From Thermococcus alcaliphilus (GTDB lineage Archaea; Methanobacteriota_B; Thermococci; Thermococcales; Thermococcaceae): a DNA stretch of 64,000 nt. The stretch is from NCBI RefSeq assembly GCF_024054535.1, contig NZ_JAMXLV010000022.1, forward strand, positions 1-64,000. The letters are read 5' to 3'. Shown piece after piece: positions 1 to 7,213 of the stretch. Both the position numbers and the translations under genes were made by a program. Under the pieces are notes generated by a model. That model saw only the letters and a program-made list of their open reading frames with translations, did not search any database and was not told the origin of the DNA. The first letter of the stretch is position 1; every line of letters begins with the position of its first letter.

Positions 1-1
1 G

Positions 2-274
2 AGCTGGTATAAGTCTGCTTTTAAGAGTCTGGGGTTGGGTTATCTGCATGTGACTTTCGGGCCGAGGAACAGTGTTGAGCGCTGGTTTAGGACGTTGAAG
101 GAGCGGACGAAGCGTTTTTGGAATAATTTCAGGAGTGAGGACTGGAGGAGGGTTCATAGGTTTGTTTTTCTGTTTGCCTTCTGGTATAATTTTGTCAGAA
201 TTCATTCTAGGTTTGGTGGTCCGCCTGGTGATTTTGCTGAATGGCTTCAGGAGGTAATGCCCCAGTTATCCTAA
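2..274 (+). CDS. Transposase, C-terminal part (truncated by window edge)
   Basis: The reading frame is open from the first bases of the window, so the gene begins to the left and only about 90 C-terminal residues are seen. They contain NSVERWFRTLKERTKRFWNN and a FWYNFVRIHSRFGG segment. This is the terminal part of a DDE-type catalytic domain: the E of ERWF would be the last acidic catalytic residue, followed by the usual basic and aromatic tail. It most resembles IS6/IS240-like archaeal transposases, but the family cannot be fixed from the tail alone. Base composition is less A-rich than the neighbouring genes. Whether the copy is intact cannot be judged from here. It ends 64 bp before the sugar-nucleotide gene. 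Confidence 0.75.
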   Translation, partial: SWYKSAFKSLGLGYLHVTFGPRNSVERWFRTLKERTKRFWNNFRSEDWRRVHRFVFLFAFWYNFVRIHSRFGGPPGDFAEWLQEVMPQLS

Positions 275-285
275 CAGTATCAAAA

Positions 286-331
286 CCACCATAAATTATA
301 TTAACTGGGAAATCCCTAAACTTTATGGTGG
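286..331. repeat. 10-bp inverted repeat flanking the 339 promoter
   Basis: CCACCATAAA (286-295) and TTTATGGTGG (322-331) are perfect inverted copies separated by 26 bp. The spacer holds an AT-rich box A candidate (AAATTATATTAAC, about 293-305). The right arm includes the GGTGG Shine-Dalgarno of the gene starting at 339. It could be an operator pair, or a trace of the adjacent transposon end. Confidence 0.5.
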
Positions 332-338
332 CAGTTAC

Positions 339-1424
339 ATGCAAGCAGTTATTCTAGCGGGCGGAAAAGGCACAAGATTGCTTCCTCTAACCGTCTACCG
401 CCCCAAACCAATGATTCCATTTTTCAACAAACCCATGATGGAGTACATAGTCAACGCCCTAGTAAACGCTGGAGTGGAAGAGATATTCGTACTCGTTGGA
501 TACCTAAAAGAGAGAATCATGGAGTATTTTGGAGACGGAAGTGATTTTGGGGTTGAGATTCACTATTCAAATGGAGAAAACATAAAGCTTGGAACCGCAG
601 GAGCAACAAAAAAGGTTGTGGACAAAATAGAGGACACGTTTATAGTCGCTTCAAGTGATGTTCTCACCAATTTAGACATTAGAGCTCTCTATGAGTACCA
701 CAAGAAAAAGAAAGCTCTCGCAACAATAGCCCTCTCGCAGGTTGAAGATCCAACCCAGTATGGGATAGCGATTGTAGATTCAGAGAACAGAATAATAAGG
801 TTCAAGGAAAAACCAAAGCCGGAAGAGGCATTCAGCAACCTTGTAAATGCAGGCATCTACGTCTTCGAGCCAGAGGCATTCGATCTAGTACCCAAGGGGG
901 AAAACTTTGATTTCTCACTCAATCTGTTTCCCAAAATGCTCGAAGAGAAGCTGCCTCTCTACGGTTTTCCGTTTAAAGAATACTGGAACGACGTGGGAAG
1001 GCCATCAAGCTACCTTCAAGCAACTGAGGACGTGTTCTTGGGGAGACTGAGACTCCCACAATTAAGAACGGAATCCCTAAAAGGGAACCTAGAATACGGG
1101 GGCTCCCTTTACAGCGGGAGGAGATGTCAAATCAGAAACCCAAGCATAAGGGGATTTGCCGTACTGGGAGATAACGTTAAAATAGGCAGAAACGTTAAAA
1201 TAGAACGGTCGGTAATATTCTCCAATGTGACTATCGAGGAAGGAGCAGAGATCTACGAAGCGATAATTGGAGAGAACGTTTACATTGGAAAGGGTGTAAT
1301 TATTGAAAGCGGTAGCGTTATCGGAGATAACTCCGTGATTGAGGACTTCACAAAAATTGGTGCAAATGTAAAAATCTGGACTGAGTCAAGAATTGGAAAA
1401 GAAAGTATAATACTTCCTGATTGA
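339..1424 (+). CDS. NDP-sugar pyrophosphorylase with C-terminal left-handed beta-helix (mannose-1-P guanylyltransferase/glucose-1-P nucleotidyltransferase type)
   Basis: 361 aa. The N-terminal nucleotidyltransferase fold starts with the signature LAGGKGTRLLPLT and the RPKPM motif (residues 6-24), which bind the nucleotide. The sugar-phosphate side is represented by FKEKPKPEE and NAGIYVFEP (about 150-180). From about residue 260 hexapeptide-like repeats (NVKIGRNVKIERSVIF and following) form a left-handed beta-helix. The family joins NTP and a sugar-1-phosphate to give an NDP-sugar for glycan or compatible-solute synthesis. The exact sugar and nucleotide cannot be read from sequence. The GGTGG ribosome site lies 7 nt before the ATG. 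The next gene, a phosphomannomutase-like protein, follows with no gap, which favours GDP-mannose-type metabolism, but that is inference. Confidence 0.88.
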   Translation: MQAVILAGGKGTRLLPLTVYRPKPMIPFFNKPMMEYIVNALVNAGVEEIFVLVGYLKERIMEYFGDGSDFGVEIHYSNGENIKLGTAGATKKVVDKIEDTFIVASSDVLTNLDIRALYEYHKKKKALATIALSQVEDPTQYGIAIVDSENRIIRFKEKPKPEEAFSNLVNAGIYVFEPEAFDLVPKGENFDFSLNLFPKMLEEKLPLYGFPFKEYWNDVGRPSSYLQATEDVFLGRLRLPQLRTESLKGNLEYGGSLYSGRRCQIRNPSIRGFAVLGDNVKIGRNVKIERSVIFSNVTIEEGAEIYEAIIGENVYIGKGVIIESGSVIGDNSVIEDFTKIGANVKIWTESRIGKESIILPD

Positions 1425-1431
1425 GGTGATT

Positions 1432-2142
1432 ATGATGGAGATTTATAGATCCGAGGAATTCAACCCAGAAGAGCTCGCTCTGCTTGGTAGAGCAATAGGA
1501 ACCGTAGGACAGGGAACTATAGTGGTAGGACGAGACGGAAGGGCAATTTCAAGGTATGGAAAGAGGGCACTCGTAGTGGGAATCGTAAGCACCGGGGCAG
1601 CAACTATGGATGTTAGACTTATTCCGCTAATAGCACTCAAAGATTTTGCCCATAAGAGGGGCCTACCCCTAGTATATGTTTACTATCACAATGGGGTAAG
1701 GGTAGAGATTAGTGGCTTTGACCCCGATGAAATAAAGGCCATACTGGAGAGTAAGAAGTTTATAGAGGCACATCCCAACGATATAGGAGCGACTGTTTAT
1801 TACCCCAACGCCCTAGATGACTTTCTGCAGGATATTTTCAGGCACTATAACTTCAAGATAGAGGGAAGCGCATTGGTGGATTGCATGAATACTCCAGCAG
1901 TGCTTTTCTTCCCCAGATTAAATGAACACTTTGGGTTTGAAGTGGAACTTCTCAACGATATGATGACCAGCTACTTGCCTCCAAAACCTAAAGAGGTTTA
2001 CCTTCAAAAGCTCAAAAAAGGAGAGTACACCTTCGGACTTCGCTTTAAGCCAAATGGATATGTAGAATTCCACAAAGGAGAAGAAGAAAAAGAGTTTGGT
2101 AGCATGTGGAAGCTCTTAGATTATATGAAGAAGACCCTCTGA
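1432..2142 (+). CDS. Short phosphomannomutase-like protein lacking the catalytic serine loop
   Basis: About 236 aa, against about 450 for a normal alpha-D-phosphohexomutase. The N-terminal 100 residues resemble domain I of the family: GTIVVGRDGRAISRYGKRAL matches the usual VVGRDxR segment, and STGAATMDVRLIPLIAL matches the STGxDVxDxGxxPTP region. Where active enzymes have the TASHNP phosphoserine loop, this protein reads YVYYHNGVRVEIS, so no phosphorylatable serine is apparent. The sugar-binding and metal-loop domains are also not recognisable. It is probably not a working mutase and may be a structural or regulatory partner of the pyrophosphorylase just upstream. GTG at 1426 is possible, but GAGGTGAT sits there as the ribosome site, so ATG 1432 or 1435 is preferred. 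Confidence 0.7.
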   Translation: MMEIYRSEEFNPEELALLGRAIGTVGQGTIVVGRDGRAISRYGKRALVVGIVSTGAATMDVRLIPLIALKDFAHKRGLPLVYVYYHNGVRVEISGFDPDEIKAILESKKFIEAHPNDIGATVYYPNALDDFLQDIFRHYNFKIEGSALVDCMNTPAVLFFPRLNEHFGFEVELLNDMMTSYLPPKPKEVYLQKLKKGEYTFGLRFKPNGYVEFHKGEEEKEFGSMWKLLDYMKKTL

Positions 2143-2225
2143 ATTCAACTCTAAGAAGAAATACAAAAGGCAAAAAGCATTAAAAAGAAAAGGATCAGGT
2201 AAGTTGCAACTCTGGAGGTGTATTT

Positions 2226-2855
2226 ATGGGCATGTTCATCGTCTTAGAAGGAATCGACGGGGCAGGAAAGTCAACTCAAGCTAAAATGCTTGCGAAGTGG
2301 TTTGAAAATAAGGGATACGAAGTCGTTCTCACCAAAGAACCTACAGACACTGCTTTTGGAAAGCTAATAAGGAGACTCGTACTGACGGGAGGAAAAGAGG
2401 GAATAATCGATGGTGCACGGATAAGCAAAGAAGCAGAGGCACTACTTTTTGCTGCAGATAGAGCCGAGCACGTTAAAAAACTCATAGAGCCTTCTCTGAA
2501 AGCCGGAAAGGTGGTTATATCCGATAGGTATTTCTACTCATCCCTAGCTTACCAGTGGGCTAGGGGGCTTGATCTGGAGTGGCTTATCAACTTGAATGCC
2601 TTTGCCCCAAGGGCTGACCTCGTAATCCTTCTCGACTTGCCAGTTAAGGAGAGCATAAAACGCATAAACGGTAGGAGCATCAGGTCAGAGTTTGATAAGA
2701 TCGTGGAGCTCCAGAAAAAGGTGAGGGAAAACTACCTAAAGCTTGCCGAGAAGTTTGAGGAGATAAGGATTATAAACGCCCTAGCCCCTGTTGAGGATAT
2801 TCACAACGACATAGTGGCTCTGGTTGAGCATGAACTCCTTGAAAAAAGAGAGTAG
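2226..2855 (+). CDS. tmk: Thymidylate kinase (dTMP kinase)
   Basis: 209 aa, normal length. It phosphorylates dTMP to dTDP with ATP. Visible motifs are the P-loop [10 protein letters not shown] (about 8-17), the TKEPT segment, the DRY-type motif [16 protein letters not shown] and the lid-region RSIRSEFDK. The start is chosen because GGAGGTG ends 5 nt before ATG 2226; an in-frame ATG two codons later is less well placed. A box A-like GCATTAAAAAG about 35-50 bp upstream suggests its own promoter. Confidence 0.95.
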   Translation: MGMFIVLEGIDGAGKSTQAKMLAKWFENKGYEVVLTKEPTDTAFGKLIRRLVLTGGKEGIIDGARISKEAEALLFAADRAEHVKKLIEPSLKAGKVVISDRYFYSSLAYQWARGLDLEWLINLNAFAPRADLVILLDLPVKESIKRINGRSIRSEFDKIVELQKKVRENYLKLAEKFEEIRIINALAPVEDIHNDIVALVEHELLEKRE

Positions 2856-2911
2856 AGGTCAGACAGTGCCGATCTCATCATCTATCAGACCGGTAAACGC
2901 ACATCATCCCA
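2855..2911 (-). ncRNA. C/D box sRNA (23S-directed, two guides)
   Basis: Read on the minus strand, the order is C box ATGATGT (2907-2901), guide GCGTTTACCGGT, D' box CTGA (2888-2885), C' box ATGATGA (2881-2875), guide GATCGGCACTGT and D box CTGA (2862-2859). The spacing is that of a compact archaeal C/D sRNA guiding 2'-O-methylation with L7Ae, Nop5 and fibrillarin. The D' guide is complementary over 10 nt (CGTTTACCGG) to the 23S gene at 30889-30898. The D guide is complementary over 8 nt (CGGCACTG) at 30932-30939. By the N+5 rule the targets would be a G and a U in these stretches. A box A (CTTTTTAAAG, 2940-2931) lies about 25 bp upstream. Confidence 0.85.
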
Positions 2912-2943
2912 AACCTTTTAACTCCCTATTCTTTAAAAAGTGT
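2911..2943. promoter_or_regulatory. Overlapping divergent promoters of two C/D sRNAs
   Basis: The 33 bp between the sRNAs contain AAACCTTTTAACTC (2911-2924), placed about 25 bp before the plus-strand sRNA. They also contain CTTTTTAAAG on the minus strand (2940-2931), about 25 bp before the minus-strand sRNA. Each box A thus lies nearer the other RNA, so the two promoters interlock. Confidence 0.6.
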
Positions 2944-3001
2944 TAGCCGATGACGAGCGTTAGCCACCCTGATGAGTGATGACAAGAGGGTTAGCTGAGG
3001 C
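2944..3001 (+). ncRNA. C/D box sRNA (23S-directed)
   Basis: The order is C box CGATGA (2948-2953, one change from TGATGA), guide ending CGTTAGCCACC, D' CTGA (2969-2972), C' GTGATGA (2976-2982), guide CAAGAGGGTTAG and D CTGA (2995-2998). The D guide matches the 23S gene over 10 nt (AAGAGGGTTA, 30866-30875), only 13 bp from the site matched by the neighbouring divergent sRNA. The D' guide shares 8 nt (GTTAGCCA) with 23S at 30593-30600 but is unpaired next to the D' box, so that target is doubtful. The 160 bp that follow, up to the next gene, hold only that gene's promoter and no ORF. Confidence 0.82.
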
Positions 3002-3115
3002 TTTGCCTTGTGAGGACATATTACTCCGAGTGATGATGCATCCGTGTCGTTTTATGCTCATCAAAGACTAATTTGTGCTTTTTTATGGTCAAGATTGCCT
3101 AACTGCGCTTTCTCG

Positions 3116-3129
3116 GAAAGCTTATATAG
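3116..3129 (+). promoter_or_regulatory. Promoter (BRE/box A) of the acyl-CoA synthetase-iorAB operon
   Basis: GAAAGCTTATATAG is a strong purine-rich BRE plus TATA element. It predicts a start of transcription near 3150, just before the GGTGAT ribosome site at 3151-3156. Confidence 0.7.
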
Positions 3130-3163
3130 ACTTTTACCGATATGAAACTCGGTGATTGTAAAA

Positions 3164-4531
3164 ATGCTTGATTATTTCTTCACCCCAAGGAGCGTTGCGG
3201 TGTTGGGGGCATCTAATGACCCTCTGAAACTCGGTTATGAGGTCTTCAAAAACCTTAAAGAGTACAAAGGGAAAGTTTATCCAGTAAATATAAAAGACGA
3301 AGTCGTTCAAGGGATTAAAGCATACAAGAACGTCAAGGACATTCCAGATGATGTTGACCTAGCTGTCATAGTTGTACCCAAAAGATTTGTCAAGCAATCA
3401 CTCATCGATTGCGGAGAAAAAGGCGTGAAAGGTGTCATAATAATAACAGCAGGATTCGGCGAAATGGGTGAAGAAGGAAAGAAAGAAGAGAGAGAACTCG
3501 TTGAAATAGCCCATAAATATGGAATGAGAATCATAGGGCCTAACTGTGTAGGAGTAATGGACACTCACAGCAATCTCAATGCAACATTTATCATGAATGC
3601 CAAGAAAGGCAGCGTTGCTTTCGTATCCCAAAGCGGAGCCTTAGGAGCTGGAATAGTTTACAAGACTATCAAAGAGGACATCGGCTTTTCCAAGTTCATA
3701 AGCGTCGGGAATATGAGTGACGTGGACTTTGCAGACCTTATGGAGTATTTGGCTGAGGATGAAAACAGCAAAGCTATCGCCCTTTATATAGAGGGTATAA
3801 AAGACGGAAGGAGATTCATGGAAGTTGCGAAAAGAGTCAGCAAGAAGAAGCCAATAATAGCCCTAAAAGCCGGAAAGAGCGAAAGTGGTGCAAGGGCTGC
3901 CTCATCCCATACGGGTTCTTTGGCCGGAAGTTACGCTATTTATGAAGCTGCATTCAAGCAAAGCGGAATTTTAGTTGCAAACACTATAGACGAAATGTTA
4001 AGCATGGCAAGGGCTTTCACCCAACCACTGCCAAAAGGAAAGAGAGTCGCAATAATGACCAACGCAGGTGGTCCAGGGGTTTTAACGGCAGATGAAATAG
4101 ACAAGAGAGGATTAAAGTTAGCCAACTTGGAAGAGGAGACAATGCAAAAGCTCCGCTCATTCTTGCCTCCAATGGCGGCAGTTAAAAACCCAGTTGACAT
4201 GATAGCCTCAGCCAGGGGAGAAGAGTACTACAAGACAGCAAAGCTCCTTTTAGAGGATGAAAACGTTGATATGCTCATCGCTATTTGTGTTGTGCCAACT
4301 TTTGCGGGGATGACTCCAACAGAGCATGCGGAAGGAGTCATAAGGGCGGTAAAAGAGGTTAACAATGGAAAACCGGTTTTGGCATTGTTCATGGCTGGAT
4401 ACGTTAGCGAGAAAGCCAAGGAACTTCTTGAAAAGGAAGGAATTCCAACTTATGAACGACCCGAAGACGTTGGGGTAGCTGCTTATGCTCTGGCGGAGTT
4501 TGCCAAGTCAAAGGGTGTTGTTAAAGAATGA
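3164..4531 (+). CDS. Acyl-CoA synthetase (ADP-forming) alpha subunit, arylacetyl type (ACS II alpha)
   Basis: 455 aa. The alpha subunit of the heterotetrameric NDP-forming acyl-CoA synthetase converts acyl-CoA, ADP and Pi to acid, CoA and ATP, the substrate-level phosphorylation step of archaeal amino-acid fermentation. Residues 1-130 are the CoA-binding Rossmann domain (VAVLGASNDPLKLGYEVFKN). The CoA-ligase-like domain follows. The phosphohistidine loop SSHTGSLAGS is present with His at about residue 249. ATG 3164 is preferred over GTG 3152 because GGTGAT lies at 3151-3156. The gene is 10 bp before iorA. In P. furiosus the alpha subunit next to ior genes is the aryl-specific isoenzyme, so phenylacetyl- and indoleacetyl-CoA are the likely substrates. 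The ATP-grasp beta subunit is not in this window. Confidence 0.9.
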   Translation: MLDYFFTPRSVAVLGASNDPLKLGYEVFKNLKEYKGKVYPVNIKDEVVQGIKAYKNVKDIPDDVDLAVIVVPKRFVKQSLIDCGEKGVKGVIIITAGFGEMGEEGKKEERELVEIAHKYGMRIIGPNCVGVMDTHSNLNATFIMNAKKGSVAFVSQSGALGAGIVYKTIKEDIGFSKFISVGNMSDVDFADLMEYLAEDENSKAIALYIEGIKDGRRFMEVAKRVSKKKPIIALKAGKSESGARAASSHTGSLAGSYAIYEAAFKQSGILVANTIDEMLSMARAFTQPLPKGKRVAIMTNAGGPGVLTADEIDKRGLKLANLEEETMQKLRSFLPPMAAVKNPVDMIASARGEEYYKTAKLLLEDENVDMLIAICVVPTFAGMTPTEHAEGVIRAVKEVNNGKPVLALFMAGYVSEKAKELLEKEGIPTYERPEDVGVAAYALAEFAKSKGVVKE

Positions 4532-4541
4532 GGTGGTGTAG

Positions 4542-6482
4542 ATGGCTAAAGTTAGTGATATTGTTTTATGGGACAAACCCGGAGAAAGGGTTTTGCTTTT
4601 AGGAAACCAGGCAATAGCTAGGGGAGCACTTGAGGCAAACATAGCGGTTTATGCCGCTTATCCTGGAACTCCAAGCTCTGAGCTCACCGATACAATGGCT
4701 GTTGTAAGCAAAAAAGCTGGAGTCTACATGGAGTATTCCACAAACGAAAAGGTAGCTTTTGAGACCGCTTTAGCCGCAGCTTGGAGCGGCCTTAGAGCAA
4801 TGACCGCAATGAAGCACGTTGGTTTAAACGTCGCTGCCGATACTTTCATGAGTGCTGTTGGAATGGGAGTAGAGGGTGGATTCGTCATAATGGTGGCAGA
4901 CGACCCAAGCATGTGGTCTTCACAGAATGAACAAGATACTAGGATTTATGCAAAGTTTGCAAATGTTCCAGTCCTTGAGCCAAGCGATCCCCATGAGGCA
5001 AAGGAGATGACAAAGTACGCCTTTGAGCTTAGTGAGAAGTTTAAGCACTTTGTGATTTTAAGGACAACGACGAGAACTTCCCACGCAAGAGGAGATGTAG
5101 TATTAGGGGAACTGCCAGAGGAAATAAAGCAAGGAAAGAGAAAGTTTGGAAAGTTCAAAAAAGATCCAAACAGGTTTGTCGACGTCCCAGCTAACGCAAG
5201 AAAATTCCACCCAATAATCCTTGAGAAGATTGAGAAAATAAGAGAGGAACTCAACAACTGTCCATTCAATTGGATAGAAGGCAGCGAGAACGCCAAGGTT
5301 GGTATCATCGCTCCGGGTTTGAGCTACGCCTATGTGAAAGAAGCTCTCGCCTGGCTTGGCGTTGACGATGTGAAGATTCTCAAGCTTGGAACACCGTTCC
5401 CTGTTCCCTATGGTTTGTTAGAGAAGTTCTTTGAGGGACTTGAGAAGGTTCTTATCGTAGAGGAGCTCGAGCCGGTTGTTGAGGAGCAGGTAAAAACGTG
5501 GGCTTACGACAAAGGGCTTACTATCCCAATCCATGGCAAGGATCTCGTGCCCAGAGTTTACGAGATGACAACAAGGAGGGCAGTAACTGCTATAGCAAAG
5601 TTCCTTGGGCTTGAGACGCCAATAAACTTTGAAGAGCTTGACGCAAAGTACGAAAAGGTTAAGCCACTCTTACCCCCAAGACCTCCCTCACTGTGTCCAG
5701 CATGTCCACACAGAAACAGCTTCTACGCAATAAAGAAAGCCACAAGGGCCAGGGCAATCTACCCGAGCGATATAGGATGTTATACCCTAGGATTGCTTCC
5801 GCCGCTCCAAACGGTTGATACAACGGTTGCAATGGGTGCTTCAATTGGAATTGCCCATGGATTGAGCATAGCCCAAAACGGAAGCCTAAGTGAAGAACAG
5901 AGAAACCCCGAAAAGCAGGTAATAGTTGCCACAATTGGTGATTCAACATTCTACCACACTGGATTACCGGCTTTGGCAAACGCAATCTACAACCGCTCAA
6001 ACGTGCTGATAGTGGTTTTGGATAACCTCGTCACTGCAATGACCGGTGATCAGCCAAATCCAAGCACCGGACAGACCCCGCATGGTATGGGCAAGAGGAT
6101 ACCCATTGAGGATGTTGCAAAAGCCATGGGAGCCGACTTTGTGGCAGTAGTTGATCCATATGACATAAAGACAACCTATGAAACCATAAAGAAAGCCTTA
6201 GAGGTTGAAGGAGTTAGCGTTGTGGTATCAAGACAAGTCTGTGCTCTCTACAAAGTGGGACAAATGAGAAGAAGAGGCGAAAAGTGGCCAATCTACCAAG
6301 TCAATGAGGAGAAGTGTACAGGATGTAGGGTATGTATCAACGCCTACGGCTGTCCAGCGATTTACTGGGACGAGGAGAAGAGACAGGCAAGAGTTGAGCC
6401 AACAATGTGCTGGGGATGTGGAGGTTGTGCTCAAGTATGTCCATTCGGAGCTTTTGAGCCTGTAGAGGAGGGATCACAATGA
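4542..6482 (+). CDS. iorA: Indolepyruvate:ferredoxin oxidoreductase, alpha subunit
   Basis: 646 aa. It oxidatively decarboxylates aromatic 2-oxo acids (indolepyruvate, phenylpyruvate) to aryl-acetyl-CoA, reducing ferredoxin. The N-terminal pyrimidine-binding domain contains [13 protein letters not shown]. The central and C-terminal TPP domain holds [21 protein letters not shown] and [19 protein letters not shown]. The last 60 residues form a two-cluster ferredoxin domain with cysteine runs CTGCRVC and [12 protein letters not shown]. It is expressed with the upstream CoA synthetase and overlaps iorB by ATGA, so the pathway from transaminated aromatic amino acid to ATP lies in one operon. AGGTGGTG precedes the ATG by 3 nt. 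Confidence 0.96.
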   Translation: MAKVSDIVLWDKPGERVLLLGNQAIARGALEANIAVYAAYPGTPSSELTDTMAVVSKKAGVYMEYSTNEKVAFETALAAAWSGLRAMTAMKHVGLNVAADTFMSAVGMGVEGGFVIMVADDPSMWSSQNEQDTRIYAKFANVPVLEPSDPHEAKEMTKYAFELSEKFKHFVILRTTTRTSHARGDVVLGELPEEIKQGKRKFGKFKKDPNRFVDVPANARKFHPIILEKIEKIREELNNCPFNWIEGSENAKVGIIAPGLSYAYVKEALAWLGVDDVKILKLGTPFPVPYGLLEKFFEGLEKVLIVEELEPVVEEQVKTWAYDKGLTIPIHGKDLVPRVYEMTTRRAVTAIAKFLGLETPINFEELDAKYEKVKPLLPPRPPSLCPACPHRNSFYAIKKATRARAIYPSDIGCYTLGLLPPLQTVDTTVAMGASIGIAHGLSIAQNGSLSEEQRNPEKQVIVATIGDSTFYHTGLPALANAIYNRSNVLIVVLDNLVTAMTGDQPNPSTGQTPHGMGKRIPIEDVAKAMGADFVAVVDPYDIKTTYETIKKALEVEGVSVVVSRQVCALYKVGQMRRRGEKWPIYQVNEEKCTGCRVCINAYGCPAIYWDEEKRQARVEPTMCWGCGGCAQVCPFGAFEPVEEGSQ

Positions 6483-7087
6483 GGGAGTATAACATAGTCA
6501 TCACTGGAGTAGGAGGCCAAGGAGTTTTAACTGCCGCAAACATTCTTGGCTGGGCTGCCTTAAGAGCGGGATACAAGGTAAGATTAGGTGAAGTCCACGG
6601 AATGAGCCAGAGGTTTGGGTCAGTTATAAGCTATGTGCGCTTTGGCGAAGACGTTTACGGCTCAATGGTGCCAGAGGGAAAAGCAGATGTTATGCTTTCC
6701 TTCGAGCCTGTCGAGGCCTTAAGATACGTTAACTACCTCAAAGAGGGTGGAATGGTAGTTGTTAACACAAAGCCAATAGTTCCAGTGCAGGTTTCAATGG
6801 GAATGGCAAAGTACCCGAGCTTGGACGAGATAAGGAAAGTCTTCGAAGAGGACTTCAAGGCGAAATGGATTGGCTTTAATGCTGAAGAGCTTGCGGAAAA
6901 AGCAGGACACGTTGTTACGACCAACACAGTTCTAATTGGAGCTTTAACACAAATTCCAGAGTTCCCACTCGATGCAGAACACGTTAGAGAGGTCATAAAA
7001 ATAAGCGTTCCTCCAAAAGCCGTGGAAATGAACATGAAAGCCTTTGACCTTGGAATAAAGGCTGCAAAAGAGATTTTAGGGCTCTAA
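6479..7087 (+). CDS. iorB: Indolepyruvate:ferredoxin oxidoreductase, beta subunit
   Basis: 202 aa. This gamma-domain-like subunit pairs with IorA. The N-terminus [20 protein letters not shown] is the conserved glycine-rich motif of the 2-oxoacid oxidoreductase gamma family. [20 protein letters not shown] and [10 protein letters not shown] are also family hallmarks. Its ATG overlaps the iorA stop codon (ATGA), which implies translational coupling. T-rich DNA follows the stop codon, before the tnpB element. Confidence 0.95.
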   Translation: MREYNIVITGVGGQGVLTAANILGWAALRAGYKVRLGEVHGMSQRFGSVISYVRFGEDVYGSMVPEGKADVMLSFEPVEALRYVNYLKEGGMVVVNTKPIVPVQVSMGMAKYPSLDEIRKVFEEDFKAKWIGFNAEELAEKAGHVVTTNTVLIGALTQIPEFPLDAEHVREVIKISVPPKAVEMNMKAFDLGIKAAKEILGL

Positions 7088-7088
7088 G

Positions 7089-7110
7089 CCCTCTTTTTAC
7101 TTTTTTCTTC
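7089..7110 (+). terminator. Oligo-T terminator after iorB
   Basis: CCCTCTTTTTACTTTTTTCTTCC just after the iorB stop codon has two T runs of 5-6, typical of intrinsic termination in Thermococcales. Confidence 0.5.
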
Positions 7111-7142
7111 CGAAAGCCTCGCCCTTTAGGGCGGGGATGCAG
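7111..7142 (+). mobile_element. Left end of IS200/IS605-type (tnpB-only) element
   Basis: CCTCGCCC (7117-7124), loop TTTA and GGGCGGGG (7129-7136) form a stable 8-bp subterminal hairpin of the kind bound by TnpA at the left end of IS200/IS605 elements. It is GC-rich in AT-rich surroundings and is followed about 70 bp later by tnpB. No tnpA is present, so the copy is non-autonomous. Confidence 0.7.
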
Positions 7143-7213
7143 TAATTGAAAATTAGCCTGAAAACAGGAAAGCAAAACTATTTTAAAGCCTAAAAAACAT
7201 ACTACACCTTGTA

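Noticed and set aside
3010-3062. Third possible C/D sRNA (GTGAGGA...CCGA...GTGATGA)
   Set aside because: One good C' box is present but no final CTGA, and the C and D' boxes deviate. It is probably chance or a degenerate copy.
7117-7136. GC hairpin as intrinsic terminator of iorB
   Set aside because: It has no following T run and matches an IS200/IS605 left end; the T runs before it are the better terminator.
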